Positions 8,375-18,317 of a DNA stretch of 58,958 nt are shown piece after piece. The DNA lies in the NCBI GenBank assembly GCA_024697645.1, contig JAILFH010000055.1:1-58958 (forward strand). The letters run 5' to 3'. How positions within the stretch are numbered: the first letter of the stretch is position 1; the number at the start of each line of letters is the position of its first letter. Below the pieces are notes generated by a model that saw nothing but the letters and a program-made list of their open reading frames with translations, was not told where the DNA came from and ran no database searches. The position numbers were made by a program, and so were the translations under genes. The stretch comes from Prevotella sp. GTDB taxonomy: Bacteria; Bacteroidota; Bacteroidia; Bacteroidales; Bacteroidaceae.

Positions 8375-11300
8375 CTATCTCACAACCACTTTTCGGCCAC
8401 GTACGAAGTAGATACCTCGTGGCAAGCCATCGAATGTAGTTGCATTGCGGCGAACCAACTGACCATTAGAATTGTAGACATTGCTGCCCTTACCATCGTT
8501 TCCAGCAAGAACACCGTCGATGCCTGTACTTACGACGACAAATAGCAAGCCCTCACTAATGCGACTGGTATCCCAGTCAAGTCCGTTTCCAATTTCCGGG
8601 AGGTCGAACTTAGGCGAACCCGAGAAACTCTGTGCCTCGAAGATACGGATTGAGTCGCCTGCAGCCAGATTCTGAGCAGATGACAAAAATACCTGAATGG
8701 TACCATTCATAACGAGGCGGTTGATATCCTTCAGGCTTGCGCAACCACCACTTGTCGCTGTAGCACAACGGCTTGCACCAACGACATAAGTACTTCCTGA
8801 GTTGAACGTGATGTTCTTTCCACCGAGATTCATCACACCAGTAGCAGAATTACGTGAAGAACCCACCTGGAGTGTTCCGTTGACAGTATACTGAGAGTTG
8901 GTCAAAGAACTGTTGCCCGAGGTGACACCATAGAACACGGCATCCTTACCAATTGTCAGTGAACCTGTACCCAGACAAGTTGAAGAGGTGATATTCATCT
9001 CACCTTCATTGACGGCTACTGTACCCGTGGTGGTCCAACTACCCTTGGCGGTCATTCTGCCTGAACCAATCTTCTGGAAGTTAGCATTCGAGACAACCTT
9101 ACCCGACCATGAGAAATTATCATCGTTACCCACACGCCACGTGTTGGCTCCGACGTTGCTGCCATTGCTGAACGTGCATGAACCGCCGAGATTACCAGTT
9201 CCCGTCACGTTACCAATGACAAAGGTCTTACCAGAATTTTGAACCTCTACACCGGTAGGAATCTCAAATGTTGCCTTTGGAGCATTACCTGCGATATCGA
9301 GTGTGAAACGCAGAACACTCGGATCATCCTGGCTCGATGTCGGTTTAATGGTACCTTCAAAGTCAGTAAAGTTGCACTTAACCGGCGTACGGGTAGCATA
9401 GTAGTCGCTGCCCTTCTCAGTGGTGCAATAGATAGTCAATGTTCCTTCACCCGTAATCTTATTTGTATAAGATGAACGATTAGCAAGATACCATTCACCC
9501 TTACTACCCTTAGGTACATAGACTCCATAACTAGTACCCGTGTTCTCACGAAGAGCACCACCATCGTAGGCAACTGTCTTTGCCGGAATATTGGCACTGA
9601 TGCACTGAACTGTACCCGCATTCACTACAAGCGTGTCTAGTGCAGAGTTGCTCACATTCAGTTTCATCCAGCCAGAACCCTTCTTCGTCAACTTCGTACC
9701 AGAAACGGCCTTCTCGATAATGAAGTCTTTCGTGTGTACAATAGAGCCACCTTCGCCTTCCATCTTCATATAAGAGCCCTGCGTAATGGCTTCTGTCGTA
9801 CGCAGACTTGCACCATTCTCCATGATGAACTTAGCATTACTCGTTGCTACACTACCAAGGTTACCTGCTGCCTGTGTGCTGTTAGCCAAAGTGTTGACAA
9901 CGGTTGTACCGCCAGATAGACGTGTACCACCCTTATAGGTGTTGTCAATATTGATTGTCAGGCTACCCTCACCACGCTTCACGAGCGTTGTATTGCCAAC
10001 GATGGCACCGCTACCAGTAAAGGTGTAAGCCTTGGTGTTGTCAACGATGATCGAATCTGCCTCGATCTCATTCTCGAGAGAAACCGTGAACTGCTCTGCA
10101 TCGTCATTGAAGATAACCTTATCTCCACTGACAAAGACATCGGCTGACTCGCCATCAGAATTGATGAAGTTCTCAGTGTTGCCGAGGTCCCATGTGTTAC
10201 TTTCGGCTCCGCTCCAATAGACTGTACCTGCATCACGCATACCCAAGACATCGAGATAGAGTTTCCCGTTCTCAAATACCAGTTGCAGTTTATGAGTGTT
10301 GCCAAGTCCTTCGAGTTTCACATCGGAGAGTTCTCCAACAACAGTCTCAACATTACCAAGGAAATAACGACCCTCAGTCAGTTCTGAAGATGTCTTATCG
10401 GCATTGAATTCAAACACAGGAGTGCTGTACTTCGGACCATTCTTCCAGTCTTTAGTTTCAATAGTAATCGCCTTTGCATTCACAGCATCAGCCTCAAGAG
10501 CATCGCAATAGATATCGAACAGAACTCTAGAACCGAAGCCCAGTTTCAAAGTATCAACCGAGATAGCACCCTTCGTGCCTGCACCTCCTGGACGAAGAAT
10601 GGAAGCATAATCCATCTTGATATTGCGGAATGTACCACCATTGGAGTTTAGTTCAGCAAAACGATTTAGCCAGAGATTTGACTTCTCGAGTGTACCATCG
10701 AAATTAAGTACACCAGCCCAAACGTCGGTCGAACCCGTATAAGTCTGTACAACATTGGGCAAAGTCAGAGCACCATCGCCCTGCTTAACCATTCTCATGT
10801 CGCCAGCAAAAGCGCCACCACTAACCTTACAATTATAATAGGTGTATTTGATAGTAGGATTAGTTGTGCTGGTACTATTGGTTCCCTGAACCCACGAAGG
10901 AACATTGAATGTTGCCACATGAGGCTGAGCACCATCAGCGACGGTAATCTCAGTATCATTTGTCTCGCAGACAATCACATGCTGATCATTGTTGGCAGAC
11001 GAAATTGTACCATTGTTGGCAATCTCGACGCGATCAGTCATTGTGAGTGGTGGCGGGGCAATTGTGATGTCCTCAAGTTCACCTATGAAATAAGATGCGT
11101 GAGGGGGCTGATTATAACCAATCGACTCCCAAACCATGCCCTGACGATACTGGTGGTCGTGCCAAAGTGAGTAGTTACGCCAAGGAGTGTAGATATTGGT
11201 CGTATAGACGCGAATGTAATTGTTGTCGGAAGTACGGGCAACGATTTCCTCACGCCAGTCACCAAAGATATCGCCTGTTGCAGAAGGAGTATTTTTCGTC

Positions 11301-12901
11301 CAGTTGCAATTGGCAGTACCCGATGCAGTGAATATCGTCGTGCCATCAGCCTTGAAGACTCTTGGCGCACCTTCGCGTGAAGAAGCACCATCGAGGGCTT
11401 CCTCCAGCAAATCACCATCCCAATAGATGCGGAAGTTCATGGCGAAACCACTGGGCGCACCAGAAAGCACCTTGTCGGTCACAGTAGAAATGACACCCGA
11501 CTGACTGGAATGACCAATACATCCTGGATAGTCATTAGAGAAATTACCACAAATAGCACGACCATCGTCACCCGTTGACTGAAGGCGATAGTAGAGTTTC
11601 GACGTTGTAGCATCGCGATAGTTCATAGCAGGATGGTCCTCGTTGCAATCAAAGATTTCCTGACCGTGGCGATAGGGATCAAAGTCAGAACAATGCTGAG
11701 CATCACCATGACCAAGACCAGTGGAGGAAAGTCCCTTACCATTATCGTCAATCACCATTGAGCCAAAGACTATCTCGTCACGTCCGTCCCAGTCTACATC
11801 AGCAATACCAAAATTGTGGTAGCCCTGACCGAAATAAACGCCACTCGAGCCACTTGCCCACTCCCAATACTGAGTAAGTTGGTGAGTTTCTGGATTCACT
11901 GAGAATGCTTTCATGTGATGTTTAGTGTAACAACCACGACCAAGGAAGATGAAAGCATGACGGCCATCAAGGAAAGGAGCACCGAAATAGTGCTTAGTAG
12001 AGCGGTGACCATAACCATCACCCCAATCGTTGGCATTGCCTCGCGGTAGCGGATAAGTCATCCAGAGCGCACCATTCGTGCCAATAGGATAAGGCTTACC
12101 TGTAGAGCCTTCAAGATATAGCAGGTACTCATTACCTGTGTTGGTGTAAGTCATATTGGCAGTCTGAAGCACTGTATTTCGGGTGTTCACATTCATATTA
12201 CCAATATTCTGAGTAGTTCCATCAGCATAGTGGATTATCATGTTATCTGCACCACGCAGTAGCACTTCGGCCTTGCCATCACCATCCCAGTCATAACCCA
12301 CTGCATCATACTGCTCATCAGGTCCACTTACCATGTTGGGACCCAAGTCGATATACCACAGGCGCTCACCTTTCACGGTGTAGCACTCAATGTGGTTGTA
12401 GGCTGAGTCGTTTGCTACAGAACTACCATCTGGCGAGTAGTTGCGCTTAACCAGAAACTCTGAAACGCCATCACCGTTGACATCGGCAAGTGCAATATCA
12501 TTAATCACATAATCTCTTGAAATGTTTGTACCTCTGCGCGAATAAATCGGTTTGACGGAAAACTGCAGATAGCCTGTTGACCAAGTGGTAACAGCATTGC
12601 ATTTTTCCTGTTCAATGCCACGAACAACAGCAGCCACCTGATAACTACTTGCGTTTGTGCCAGCCGTATGCAGGAAGTTGGAAACCTGCAAAGGTTCATC
12701 GTTTAGTTTTGTGCCATTACAATAGAGATTGTAGGCTACATCATAATACTCTTCAGCAAAGATGCGCCATGAAACAAGATTTCCACCACCCGACTGAGCA
12801 GGAACTGCCACAAGCCCACGATCGAGTTTGTCGGTGGTTCTTTGACCTTGTACTGCTGTACAAATAACAGCAAACAAGAGCATCAAATAGAATTTCTTCA
12901 T
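8375..12901 (-). CDS. PL11 rhamnogalacturonan lyase with long autotransporter-like beta-repeat C-terminus
   Basis: 1508 aa; the start at 12901 gives the signal peptide MKKFYLMLLFAVICTAVQG. Residues about 20-620 are a family 11 polysaccharide lyase (YesW/YesX type): an N-terminal fibronectin-like part, then an eight-bladed propeller with repeated Ca-binding-like DVNGDG, DWDGDG and DVDWDGRDE loops. It should cleave the rhamnogalacturonan I backbone by beta-elimination. Residues about 640-1440 are beta-strand repeats of autotransporter-associated type (LVKRGEGSLTI, NTYKGGTRLSGGTTVV, LTKKGSGWMKL). The protein ends in a sorting-like motif, GLPRGIYFVRGRKVVVR. PL11 enzymes are usually about 600 residues, so the extra ~900 are notable. 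It lies downstream of CE12 and GH28 and has its own likely promoter. Confidence 0.92.
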   Translation of the reverse strand: MKKFYLMLLFAVICTAVQGQRTTDKLDRGLVAVPAQSGGGNLVSWRIFAEEYYDVAYNLYCNGTKLNDEPLQVSNFLHTAGTNASSYQVAAVVRGIEQEKCNAVTTWSTGYLQFSVKPIYSRRGTNISRDYVINDIALADVNGDGVSEFLVKRNYSPDGSSVANDSAYNHIECYTVKGERLWYIDLGPNMVSGPDEQYDAVGYDWDGDGKAEVLLRGADNMIIHYADGTTQNIGNMNVNTRNTVLQTANMTYTNTGNEYLLYLEGSTGKPYPIGTNGALWMTYPLPRGNANDWGDGYGHRSTKHYFGAPFLDGRHAFIFLGRGCYTKHHMKAFSVNPETHQLTQYWEWASGSSGVYFGQGYHNFGIADVDWDGRDEIVFGSMVIDDNGKGLSSTGLGHGDAQHCSDFDPYRHGQEIFDCNEDHPAMNYRDATTSKLYYRLQSTGDDGRAICGNFSNDYPGCIGHSSQSGVISTVTDKVLSGAPSGFAMNFRIYWDGDLLEEALDGASSREGAPRVFKADGTTIFTASGTANCNWTKNTPSATGDIFGDWREEIVARTSDNNYIRVYTTNIYTPWRNYSLWHDHQYRQGMVWESIGYNQPPHASYFIGELEDITIAPPPLTMTDRVEIANNGTISSANNDQHVIVCETNDTEITVADGAQPHVATFNVPSWVQGTNSTSTTNPTIKYTYYNCKVSGGAFAGDMRMVKQGDGALTLPNVVQTYTGSTDVWAGVLNFDGTLEKSNLWLNRFAELNSNGGTFRNIKMDYASILRPGGAGTKGAISVDTLKLGFGSRVLFDIYCDALEADAVNAKAITIETKDWKNGPKYSTPVFEFNADKTSSELTEGRYFLGNVETVVGELSDVKLEGLGNTHKLQLVFENGKLYLDVLGMRDAGTVYWSGAESNTWDLGNTENFINSDGESADVFVSGDKVIFNDDAEQFTVSLENEIEADSIIVDNTKAYTFTGSGAIVGNTTLVKRGEGSLTINIDNTYKGGTRLSGGTTVVNTLANSTQAAGNLGSVATSNAKFIMENGASLRTTEAITQGSYMKMEGEGGSIVHTKDFIIEKAVSGTKLTKKGSGWMKLNVSNSALDTLVVNAGTVQCISANIPAKTVAYDGGALRENTGTSYGVYVPKGSKGEWYLANRSSYTNKITGEGTLTIYCTTEKGSDYYATRTPVKCNFTDFEGTIKPTSSQDDPSVLRFTLDIAGNAPKATFEIPTGVEVQNSGKTFVIGNVTGTGNLGGSCTFSNGSNVGANTWRVGNDDNFSWSGKVVSNANFQKIGSGRMTAKGSWTTTGTVAVNEGEMNITSSTCLGTGSLTIGKDAVFYGVTSGNSSLTNSQYTVNGTLQVGSSRNSATGVMNLGGKNITFNSGSTYVVGASRCATATSGGCASLKDINRLVMNGTIQVFLSSAQNLAAGDSIRIFEAQSFSGSPKFDLPEIGNGLDWDTSRISEGLLFVVVSTGIDGVLAGNDGKGSNVYNSNGQLVRRNATTFDGLPRGIYFVRGRKVVVR

Positions 12902-12947
12902 TTTTGTTTGATATTTAAGTTTTATGTTTTGGTCACGATTCAATCTG

Positions 12948-12955
12948 CAAAGATA
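12948..12955 (-). promoter_or_regulatory. -7 element for the PL11 gene
   Basis: TATCTTTG on the minus strand, 46 nt before the ATG at 12901. A TTG about 22 nt further upstream may be the -33 element. It suggests the lyase can be transcribed independently of the GH28-CE12 pair. Confidence 0.6.
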
Positions 12956-12976
12956 CGAAAATAATTTATAAATCCA

Positions 12977-14194
12977 TCAATTCCCGTCAGGTTTCTTTAT
13001 TTCATAAAGATGAGAGTCTGGCCAGACGAAACTTTCAAAAGCGTCGGGTGCTGCTGGATCATAGCCTTTCCAATCATTTCGAATATAGTCTGCCAAAGGC
13101 AACTGAAGCGTCTTCATCCCCTGAACAACCATCTTCGCTACCTCATAAGCGCCATACGGATTAAAGTGGGTATTGTCGGCAAGTTCTCTCATCTGTCCAG
13201 GAAACGTATTAGCAGGATAATGAACGAGTGCATGCTTGGAACCTTCATAGCCAAGCGTCTCGAAAAGCGTGCGGGTCATATCGTGTAACTCAATGACAGG
13301 AACCTGCTCTCGTCGAGCAACTTCACGCATAGCATCGGGATAATCGGCATGAGTCTCACGAATGTGGAGATGATCATCCGTAAAGGAACGTCTTTGGGTC
13401 GGTGTCAGGAAAACAACCATTGCACCCTTCTTGCGCGCCCCGTCGATAAGTCTCTTCAAAGCATAGGCAAAATTATAATAGGCACCTGCTCCCTCAAAGC
13501 GTTCTTTCTGGTCGTTATGTCCGAATTCGCAGAACACATAATCGCCCTTGCGAAGTGTTGAAAGAATCTTATCGAATCGCTTTTGTGCAAGGAATGAGGT
13601 GGCAGTAAGACCACTCTCAGCGAAGTTCGCCACACAAACCTGCTCATTGAACCATCGGGGAATCATCTGACCCCATGAGGACCATGGTTCATATTCCTGA
13701 TCAACGACTGTGGAGTTGCCACAAAGATAGAGAGTTGTTGCAATTGTGTCACGCTCTATCTGCAAACGATTCACTGCAGGAAAGGAACCACAAAACTCCA
13801 ATGTTAACGAGTCATCCCAATTGACATAGTTCTTCTCGCGGGATTTAATACGAATGGAATCGAATTTCTCCAGACTACCTTCTGGAGCCCACTCATTTTT
13901 ATATATATAAGGAGAACGCTTATTGACAGTAAATGTCAGCGTTTTCAATTCTTTTTTCTTCGTTTTCTGTGGCTCAAAGAAAAGACGACGCGACTCAGCC
14001 CTAACCGCAGTCTCTGCAACCTTACGTTTCGAACCGATAGTGACTGTCACCTTGTAATTGCCGTCAGGAACGGCAACCGAATAGCGGAATGGCTTTCCGA
14101 TGGGCTGACTGCTTAGGTCTATGTCGAAAGACTGGGCTTTGGCAACAATTGAAAATAACAACGACAGACAGGCAATTATAAATTCTTTTCGCAT
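12977..14194 (-). CDS. Rhamnogalacturonan acetylesterase-like (CE12) SGNH hydrolase
   Basis: 405 aa with signal peptide MRKEFIIACLSLLFSIVAKA. An N-terminal beta-sandwich (about 20-150) precedes the SGNH domain, whose blocks are CGNSTVVDQ (block I, Asn replacing the Asp of GDS), the Gly-containing FAESGLTATSF, FGHNDQK (block III Asn) and DNTHFNPYGA (Asp and His of the triad). Family 12 esterases remove acetyl groups from rhamnogalacturonan I, opening it to PL11. It starts 6 nt after the GH28 stop, so the two are cotranscribed. The adjacent PL11 supports the substrate assignment. Confidence 0.9.
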   Translation of the reverse strand: MRKEFIIACLSLLFSIVAKAQSFDIDLSSQPIGKPFRYSVAVPDGNYKVTVTIGSKRKVAETAVRAESRRLFFEPQKTKKKELKTLTFTVNKRSPYIYKNEWAPEGSLEKFDSIRIKSREKNYVNWDDSLTLEFCGSFPAVNRLQIERDTIATTLYLCGNSTVVDQEYEPWSSWGQMIPRWFNEQVCVANFAESGLTATSFLAQKRFDKILSTLRKGDYVFCEFGHNDQKERFEGAGAYYNFAYALKRLIDGARKKGAMVVFLTPTQRRSFTDDHLHIRETHADYPDAMREVARREQVPVIELHDMTRTLFETLGYEGSKHALVHYPANTFPGQMRELADNTHFNPYGAYEVAKMVVQGMKTLQLPLADYIRNDWKGYDPAAPDAFESFVWPDSHLYEIKKPDGN

Positions 14195-14200
14195 ACTTAT

Positions 14201-15565
14201 CTATTTTTTAGGAAACGTCTCGCCATTTATCTTCACATTCTTGACTACGGTCGAAGGAATAATTGAAGCATCAAAGGCCTTTCGTTCATCTGTTACATCG
14301 ATATTCTCGAAAGTGAAATCTGTGAGTTTATATTTCTCGCTTGTGCCCACATCAAAAAAGTTGCGACAATCCATCTTAATGTTCTTCATCGTGATGTTAT
14401 TGCATTGAGAAAGAGGCATATCCTTGCGGTCGCCAGGTTTGAAGAACTGGGTCCATGGACGCACAACGAGGAAACTACCCGTACGACCTGTCACATTTTC
14501 TACTGTCACATATTCATAATGTTGTGGTGTATCGGGGCGCATCTTCAGCCAAAGCACTCGATTAGCATTGTCAGCATGACAATTGCGCAAAATCACATTA
14601 CGGTCGTGAAGCGATTCGCTGCCCAAAGTCAGGCAACCATGAACCCTTCCGTAATGACAGTTTTCAATCAGAATACGCTCGCAAGGTCCATTTTCGGGCT
14701 GTTGATCTGCCCAAGTTCCCTTGCCGCCCTTCAGTACAACAGCATCATCACACACATGCATGAAACATCCTCTAACCACAACGTCCTTGCACACATCGAT
14801 GTCGATAGCATCACTACTTGGGGCACCATGCTCCTTACCTGCGAAATCAAATACGCCACCTGTGGGAGCATAGATAAAGCAATCGAGATAGCGAACTCGC
14901 TCACAACGATAGAGATGGTTCGTCCAGAAAGGCGAGTTGATGGTTCGAACACCTTGTACGGTCACATTCCTAGATTTGGAAATATACACCAATCGGGGGC
15001 GCTGGGCGTCTTTATTCGTACACAGAGGATTCCACTCACGCCTAATCCAGAACTCCTTCCAATAGTGACGGCCGTTTCCATCAATCGTGCCAGGCCCAAG
15101 AATTGTAAATCCATCAAGACCGTCTGCATTGATTAATGCTGGGAAATAGCGACATGTCTCACCTTCTATACGAGTAGTGCAAACTGGAAAATCAGCAATA
15201 CGATCCGAACCTTTCAAGCGTGCTCCTTCCTGAAGCCATAGGTGAGTACCCTGACGAAAATGCAGTGCACCAGAGAGATAGACTCCCTCTGGAACAACCA
15301 CCACTCCACCACCCTCTTGGGCTGCTCGGTCAATAACACGCTGGAACTCTTGCGTTTGAACTCGCATCGAGTCATTCGCACTTACACCATAACTGGTAAC
15401 TAAATATTGTTTGCCAAGGTTTTCTACCGAGACGCGAGTAGTATCCGTAAACCAGGCCTCCATTTTCGTTCCATCTGGCCAAACGGGTTGCGGCTGTTGT
15501 TTCTTCTTTGCCTGAAGTGCTATAACAAGCACACAAAGCAGACTGAGTGTGACGAATCGTTTCAT
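14201..15565 (-). CDS. Glycoside hydrolase family 28 (polygalacturonase-like)
   Basis: 454 aa; the start at 15565 gives signal peptide MKRFVTLSLLCVLVIALQA. Right-handed beta-helix with GH28 catalytic blocks: SSDAIDID near residue 250 (NTD in classical enzymes), CDDAVVLKGG near 272 (the Asp pair), HGCLTLGSE (equivalent of GHG) and RVLWLKMRPD (equivalent of RIK). The N-terminal VVVPEGVYLSGALHF segment is typical of bacterial exo-acting members. The substitutions fit enzymes acting on galacturonate or rhamnogalacturonan chains, but specificity is not decided by sequence. First gene of the GH28-CE12 unit, with a good promoter upstream; likely periplasmic. Confidence 0.9.
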   Translation of the reverse strand: MKRFVTLSLLCVLVIALQAKKKQQPQPVWPDGTKMEAWFTDTTRVSVENLGKQYLVTSYGVSANDSMRVQTQEFQRVIDRAAQEGGGVVVVPEGVYLSGALHFRQGTHLWLQEGARLKGSDRIADFPVCTTRIEGETCRYFPALINADGLDGFTILGPGTIDGNGRHYWKEFWIRREWNPLCTNKDAQRPRLVYISKSRNVTVQGVRTINSPFWTNHLYRCERVRYLDCFIYAPTGGVFDFAGKEHGAPSSDAIDIDVCKDVVVRGCFMHVCDDAVVLKGGKGTWADQQPENGPCERILIENCHYGRVHGCLTLGSESLHDRNVILRNCHADNANRVLWLKMRPDTPQHYEYVTVENVTGRTGSFLVVRPWTQFFKPGDRKDMPLSQCNNITMKNIKMDCRNFFDVGTSEKYKLTDFTFENIDVTDERKAFDASIIPSTVVKNVKINGETFPKK

Positions 15566-15615
15566 TTGGGTTAGAGTTAAAAAATAATTCTTATTGCTGT
15601 TATCACTTTCACATG

Positions 15616-15647
15616 CAAAGTTACAAAAATAATTTGAATCAGCCAAA
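15616..15647 (-). promoter_or_regulatory. Promoter of the GH28-CE12 operon
   Basis: On the minus strand TTTG (15644-15647) is followed after 20 nt by TAACTTTG (15616-15623). The leader to the ATG at 15565 is about 45 nt. Confidence 0.75.
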
Positions 15648-15674
15648 TGTATCAGTTTAGCCTTTGACAGAATC

Positions 15675-16403
15675 TTAACTGCGACAAAGGGGCAGCCGAC
15701 GCCAAATCCACCGGGGAATCAGTCGCCAGAAGAAGACTAGCAAACGATATCGCCAGTCTATGATGCATACATGTCGATTCTTTTCAACCGCCTTAACAAT
15801 CTGATTAGCAACACTTTCTGCACTCAACTTCATTGGGTAGTTGGCACTTTCAATAAGCGGCGTATCAACAAATCCTGGTCGGATGTCGGTGATACTAATA
15901 CCGAGTTTCTGATTATATGAAAGTTGTTCAAGTGCCTCAAGATATGCATTCTGATAAGCCTTCGTAGCACTATACGAAGGAGCCGGACCTAATCCTTTGG
16001 TTCCTGCAATTGAGGAAATGGCTACTATCTTTCCACCTTTTTGTTCACGGAAATAGGCAAATACTTCATCTATCATTCGCGTAAATCCAACTCCATTGGT
16101 CTCTACGGTCTTTAATTCGAGACTTGCATCAAGTTGAGTATTCTGCCAACCAATGCCTGATGAATGTATATAAACATCCATACCACCCAACTGTTCTATG
16201 AGTTTTCCAAGCCTTGCTGTAGCATCTTCATTATTCACGTCAATCTGCTCAGCCACAGCGAGTTGTGGAAATTCGTTACAGATTTTATCTAAGGCTTCTT
16301 TTCTTCTTGCAGCCACTCCAACACGCCAACCTTTTTGCAAAAGCAGACGGGCTATTTCTCGCCCCATTCCAGATGAGGCACCCATAACAATTGCTCGTTT
16401 CAT
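15675..16403 (-). CDS. Short-chain dehydrogenase/reductase (SDR) family oxidoreductase
   Basis: 242 aa with a Rossmann fold: cofactor motif GASSGMG at residues 8-14, ARRKEAL (Arg suggests NADP preference), the SSIAG serine and the catalytic YSATK tetrad. The C-terminus from about 215 is hydrophobic and Arg/Trp-rich (WRYRLLVFFWRLIPRWIW) and may attach to the membrane. The substrate is unknown. It is divergent from sppA. A TAAATTTG element (16409-16416) lies only five bases before the ATG, so the mRNA may be leaderless. Confidence 0.87.
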   Translation of the reverse strand: MKRAIVMGASSGMGREIARLLLQKGWRVGVAARRKEALDKICNEFPQLAVAEQIDVNNEDATARLGKLIEQLGGMDVYIHSSGIGWQNTQLDASLELKTVETNGVGFTRMIDEVFAYFREQKGGKIVAISSIAGTKGLGPAPSYSATKAYQNAYLEALEQLSYNQKLGISITDIRPGFVDTPLIESANYPMKLSAESVANQIVKAVEKNRHVCIIDWRYRLLVFFWRLIPRWIWRRLPLCRS

Positions 16404-16480
16404 GTCGACAAATTTACAACATTTATTACAATTAGGTGAAAGATTTCATAGAAAAATGACACGAATTCAGAAAAAAGTTG

Positions 16481-16488
16481 TACCTTTG
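16481..16488 (+). promoter_or_regulatory. -7 element for the sppA operon
   Basis: TACCTTTG at the usual Bacteroidetes -7 position, 32 nt before the sppA ATG. No convincing -33 TTTG was found. Confidence 0.65.
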
Positions 16489-16520
16489 CAATAATAATCA
16501 CAACAAAAAGGAAACAAGAC

Positions 16521-18290
16521 ATGAAAGATTTCTTTAAGTATGTGCTGGCCACTGTTGTCGGCATCATTTTATTCAGCATTATCGTACTTATTCTTGGTGC
16601 TATGAGCCTTGTAGGCATGGTGGCATCGGGCGAAGCCACTAAAAACGTTAGCGACAATTCTGTCCTTGTAATGAATCTCTCTGGTACAATGGAAGAGCAG
16701 GCTGGGGATAATACGCTCAGTCGCTATTTCGGTTCTGTAGCCAACAGTATTGGATTGGAAGAAACTCTCGATGCCATTCAGAAGGCCAAGGACAACGATA
16801 ACATCAAAGGTATCTACATGGAAGCAGGAACATTCTCTGCCGACTACGCCTCACTACAGGAAGTTCGAAACGCATTGCTCGACTTCAAGAAAAGTGGTAA
16901 GTGGATCGTTGCCTATGGCGACATATTCACACAGGGAACATATTATCTCTGCTCGGTTGCCGATAAGGTTTGGATGAACCCCAGCGGTGAAATCGACTGG
17001 CATGGAATGGCCTCAGAGCCGATGTTTGTGAAAGATCTTCTGGCTAAGGTGGGCATTAAGATGCAAGTCATCAAGGTAGGTAAATACAAGAGTGCCACTG
17101 AGATGTACACCGAGGACCGAATGAGTGATGCAAATCGTGAGCAGACCCAAGCCTATATTGATGGCATTTGGCGCAACATCGTAAGTGCAGTTAGCCAGAG
17201 CCGAAAGATTAGTGCTGACTCCCTCAATGCCTATGCTGATCGTCTGATTATGTTTGAGGGTGCTGAAGCACAGAAGAAATACAAGTTCGTTGATGGACTT
17301 CTCTATAGCGATCAGGTGAAGGCTGAAGTAAAGAAACTTCTTGAGATTGACGAAGACAAGAGCATTAGCCAAATCAGCATCTCTGATATGGGAATGGTAA
17401 AGGAAAAGCACGATGGTGAGAAGATTGCCATCTATTATGCTTATGGCGACATCGTAGACTCTCCCAGCGAAGGTTTACTTACAGGTGGTGGTCATCAGAT
17501 TGTAGCCAACGAGATGAATAAGGACCTTCAAAGCCTTGCAGACGACGAGGATGTCAAGGCCGTAGTTATCCGAGTAAATTCTCCTGGCGGTTCTGCCTAT
17601 GCTTCCGAACAACTTTGGCATCAGATTGAAATGCTGAAGACCAAGAAACCTGTCGTTGTATCAATGGGAGGCTATGCAGCCAGTGGTGGCTACTACATGA
17701 GTTCTGGCGCCAACTATATTTTCGCTGAGCCTACAACTATCACGGGTTCTATCGGTATCTTCGGTGTTATTCCCGATCGTTCTCAACTTATGACTCAGAA
17801 ACTTGGACTGAAGTTCGACGAGGTTAAGACTAATCGCAATGCTGCCTTTGGTTCAAGTGCTCGTCCGTTTAATGCAGAAGAACTCAGTTACCTGCAAAGT
17901 TATATCAACAGGGGTTACCAACTCTTCCGTAAGCGCGTTGCTGATGGAAGAAAGATGACCATTGAGCAGGTAGAAGCAATTGCACAGGGACACGTATTTA
18001 CCGGTGAGGACGCCTTGAAGATCAAACTTGTTGACGAACTGGGCGGACTCGACAAGGCCGTGGCAAAGGCTGCAAAACTGGCTAAGGTTGATGAGTACTA
18101 CACTTCAGGTTATCCTGCACCTCCCAGCATCTTTGACCAACTGATGCAACAGGCTGCAGGAGGTAACTACCTCGACGAACAGATGCGCCTGACTCTTGGT
18201 GAATATTACGAGCCGTTCATGCTTCTCCGCCAAGCCAATGAGATGAGCCCTATACAGGCTCGCCTACCCTATTTTCTGAACATTCATTAA
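16521..18290 (+). CDS. sppA: Signal peptide peptidase SppA, 67-kDa type
   Basis: 589 aa, a membrane serine protease that degrades cleaved signal peptides. An N-terminal transmembrane helix spans about residues 5-32. The tandem S49 peptidase domains carry the catalytic lysine Lys190 in GKYKSATEMY in the N-terminal half and the nucleophile Ser358 in NSPGGSAYASE in the C-terminal half, the Ser/Lys arrangement of long-form SppA. GYAASGGYYMSSGA and TITGSIGIFG blocks are conserved. First gene of an operon with lpxK (27-nt gap), the nucleoside phosphorylase and thiL. Confidence 0.95.
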   Translation: MKDFFKYVLATVVGIILFSIIVLILGAMSLVGMVASGEATKNVSDNSVLVMNLSGTMEEQAGDNTLSRYFGSVANSIGLEETLDAIQKAKDNDNIKGIYMEAGTFSADYASLQEVRNALLDFKKSGKWIVAYGDIFTQGTYYLCSVADKVWMNPSGEIDWHGMASEPMFVKDLLAKVGIKMQVIKVGKYKSATEMYTEDRMSDANREQTQAYIDGIWRNIVSAVSQSRKISADSLNAYADRLIMFEGAEAQKKYKFVDGLLYSDQVKAEVKKLLEIDEDKSISQISISDMGMVKEKHDGEKIAIYYAYGDIVDSPSEGLLTGGGHQIVANEMNKDLQSLADDEDVKAVVIRVNSPGGSAYASEQLWHQIEMLKTKKPVVVSMGGYAASGGYYMSSGANYIFAEPTTITGSIGIFGVIPDRSQLMTQKLGLKFDEVKTNRNAAFGSSARPFNAEELSYLQSYINRGYQLFRKRVADGRKMTIEQVEAIAQGHVFTGEDALKIKLVDELGGLDKAVAKAAKLAKVDEYYTSGYPAPPSIFDQLMQQAAGGNYLDEQMRLTLGEYYEPFMLLRQANEMSPIQARLPYFLNIH

Positions 18291-18317
18291 TCCATATTTG
18301 TAAATCTCATATCAACA

